In this document: piece by piece, positions 5,340-5,413 of the stretch
Position numbering within the stretch: the stretch's first letter is position 1
Layout of the letters: each line of letters starts with the position of its first letter
From: Pasteurellaceae bacterium
GTDB lineage: Bacteria > Pseudomonadota > Gammaproteobacteria > Enterobacterales > Pasteurellaceae
Reading direction: 5' to 3'
DNA length: 5,413 nt
Assembly: GCA_900756875.1 (NCBI GenBank)
Contig: CAAELW010000034.1
Coordinates: 1 to 5,413, forward strand
Made by a program: the position numbers and the translations under genes
Notes under the pieces: generated by a model
What the model saw: the letters and a program-made list of their open reading frames with translations, nothing else
What the model was told of the DNA's origin: nothing
Databases searched by the model: none

Positions 5340-5413
5340 TTATAAGACCTTCAAGCAAGCCACAAAATGGCTATTGTTTTGGCTGGTGAAAGGTGGGTTT
5401 TGTTTCGCACAAT
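5340..5413 (-). CDS. oppF: OppF-like oligopeptide ABC transporter ATPase, C-terminal fragment (window edge)
   Basis: Only the last 23 codons are in the window; the gene continues off the right edge. They read CAKQNPPFTSQNNSHFVACLKVL, ending in TAA. The layout (a Cys near the start, a Pro-rich stretch, then H-x-V-A-C-L-K-V at the very end) matches the C-terminal cysteine-containing tail of peptide-transporter ATPases of the OppF/DppF type, where ACLKV or SCLKV endings occur. In H. influenzae the opp genes lie next to engB as I recall, which agrees. The call rests on few residues; a DppF- or SapF-like paralogue is possible. A USS-pair terminator begins 4 nt after the stop. Confidence 0.6.
   Translation of the reverse strand, partial: CAKQNPPFTSQNNSHFVACLKVL

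Noticed and set aside
1..5413. CRISPR array, tRNA/rRNA, insertion sequence, prophage or defence system
   Set aside because: No repeats, RNA gene structures, transposase motifs or defence domains are visible; all long frames are core Pasteurellaceae genes.

Overview
The window looks like chromosomal DNA from a naturally competent member of the Pasteurellaceae, close to Haemophilus (H. influenzae / H. parainfluenzae type). Three things point there. The 9-bp Hin-type DNA uptake sequence AAGTGCGGT occurs seven times exactly and once with one mismatch. The protein sequences closely match H. influenzae ComE, ComF, ComM and EngB as I remember them. The DNA is AT-rich. The species cannot be fixed from the sequence alone.

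Layout, left to right. (1) 2-1363 (+): comE, the outer-membrane secretin of the competence type IV pilus, cut at its 5' end by the window edge. (2) 1383-2072 (+): comF, a zinc-finger/phosphoribosyltransferase-fold competence protein. These two are the tail of the comA-F operon. (3) 2073-2184: a leader with a weak promoter and a small inverted repeat. (4) 2185-2769 (+): nfuA, an Fe-S carrier protein. (5) 2783-2814: a bidirectional terminator shared with the convergent next gene. (6) 2813-4342 (-): comM, the MCM-like AAA+ branch-migration helicase for transformation. (7) 4343-4471: a very compact regulatory region with the engB terminator, a perfect CRP-S (Sxy-dependent CRP) site and the probable comM promoter. 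(8) 4472-5086 (-): engB/ysxC, an essential GTPase for 50S ribosome assembly. (9) 5087-5339: an intergenic region with the engB promoter, a possible frameshifted small plus-strand gene and a USS-pair terminator. (10) 5340-5413 (-): the last codons of an oppF-like oligopeptide ABC transporter ATPase.

How the parts work together: ComE lets DNA (and pilus) across the outer membrane, ComF acts after uptake, and ComM extends heteroduplex joints made during recombination. The CRP-S site upstream of comM, and the known CRP-S control of the comA-F operon (its promoter lies outside the window), would switch these on together under cAMP-CRP plus Sxy. NfuA, EngB and OppF are housekeeping neighbours. In H. 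influenzae Rd, as I recall the locus numbers, comE/comF/nfuA (about HI0433-0435) and comM/engB (about HI1117-1118) are far apart, so finding them side by side here suggests a rearrangement between lineages.

I found no evidence of a previously undescribed system. The most interesting points are the overlapped regulatory architecture before comM, the possible frameshifted small ORF, and the placement of uptake sequences inside coding and regulatory elements.
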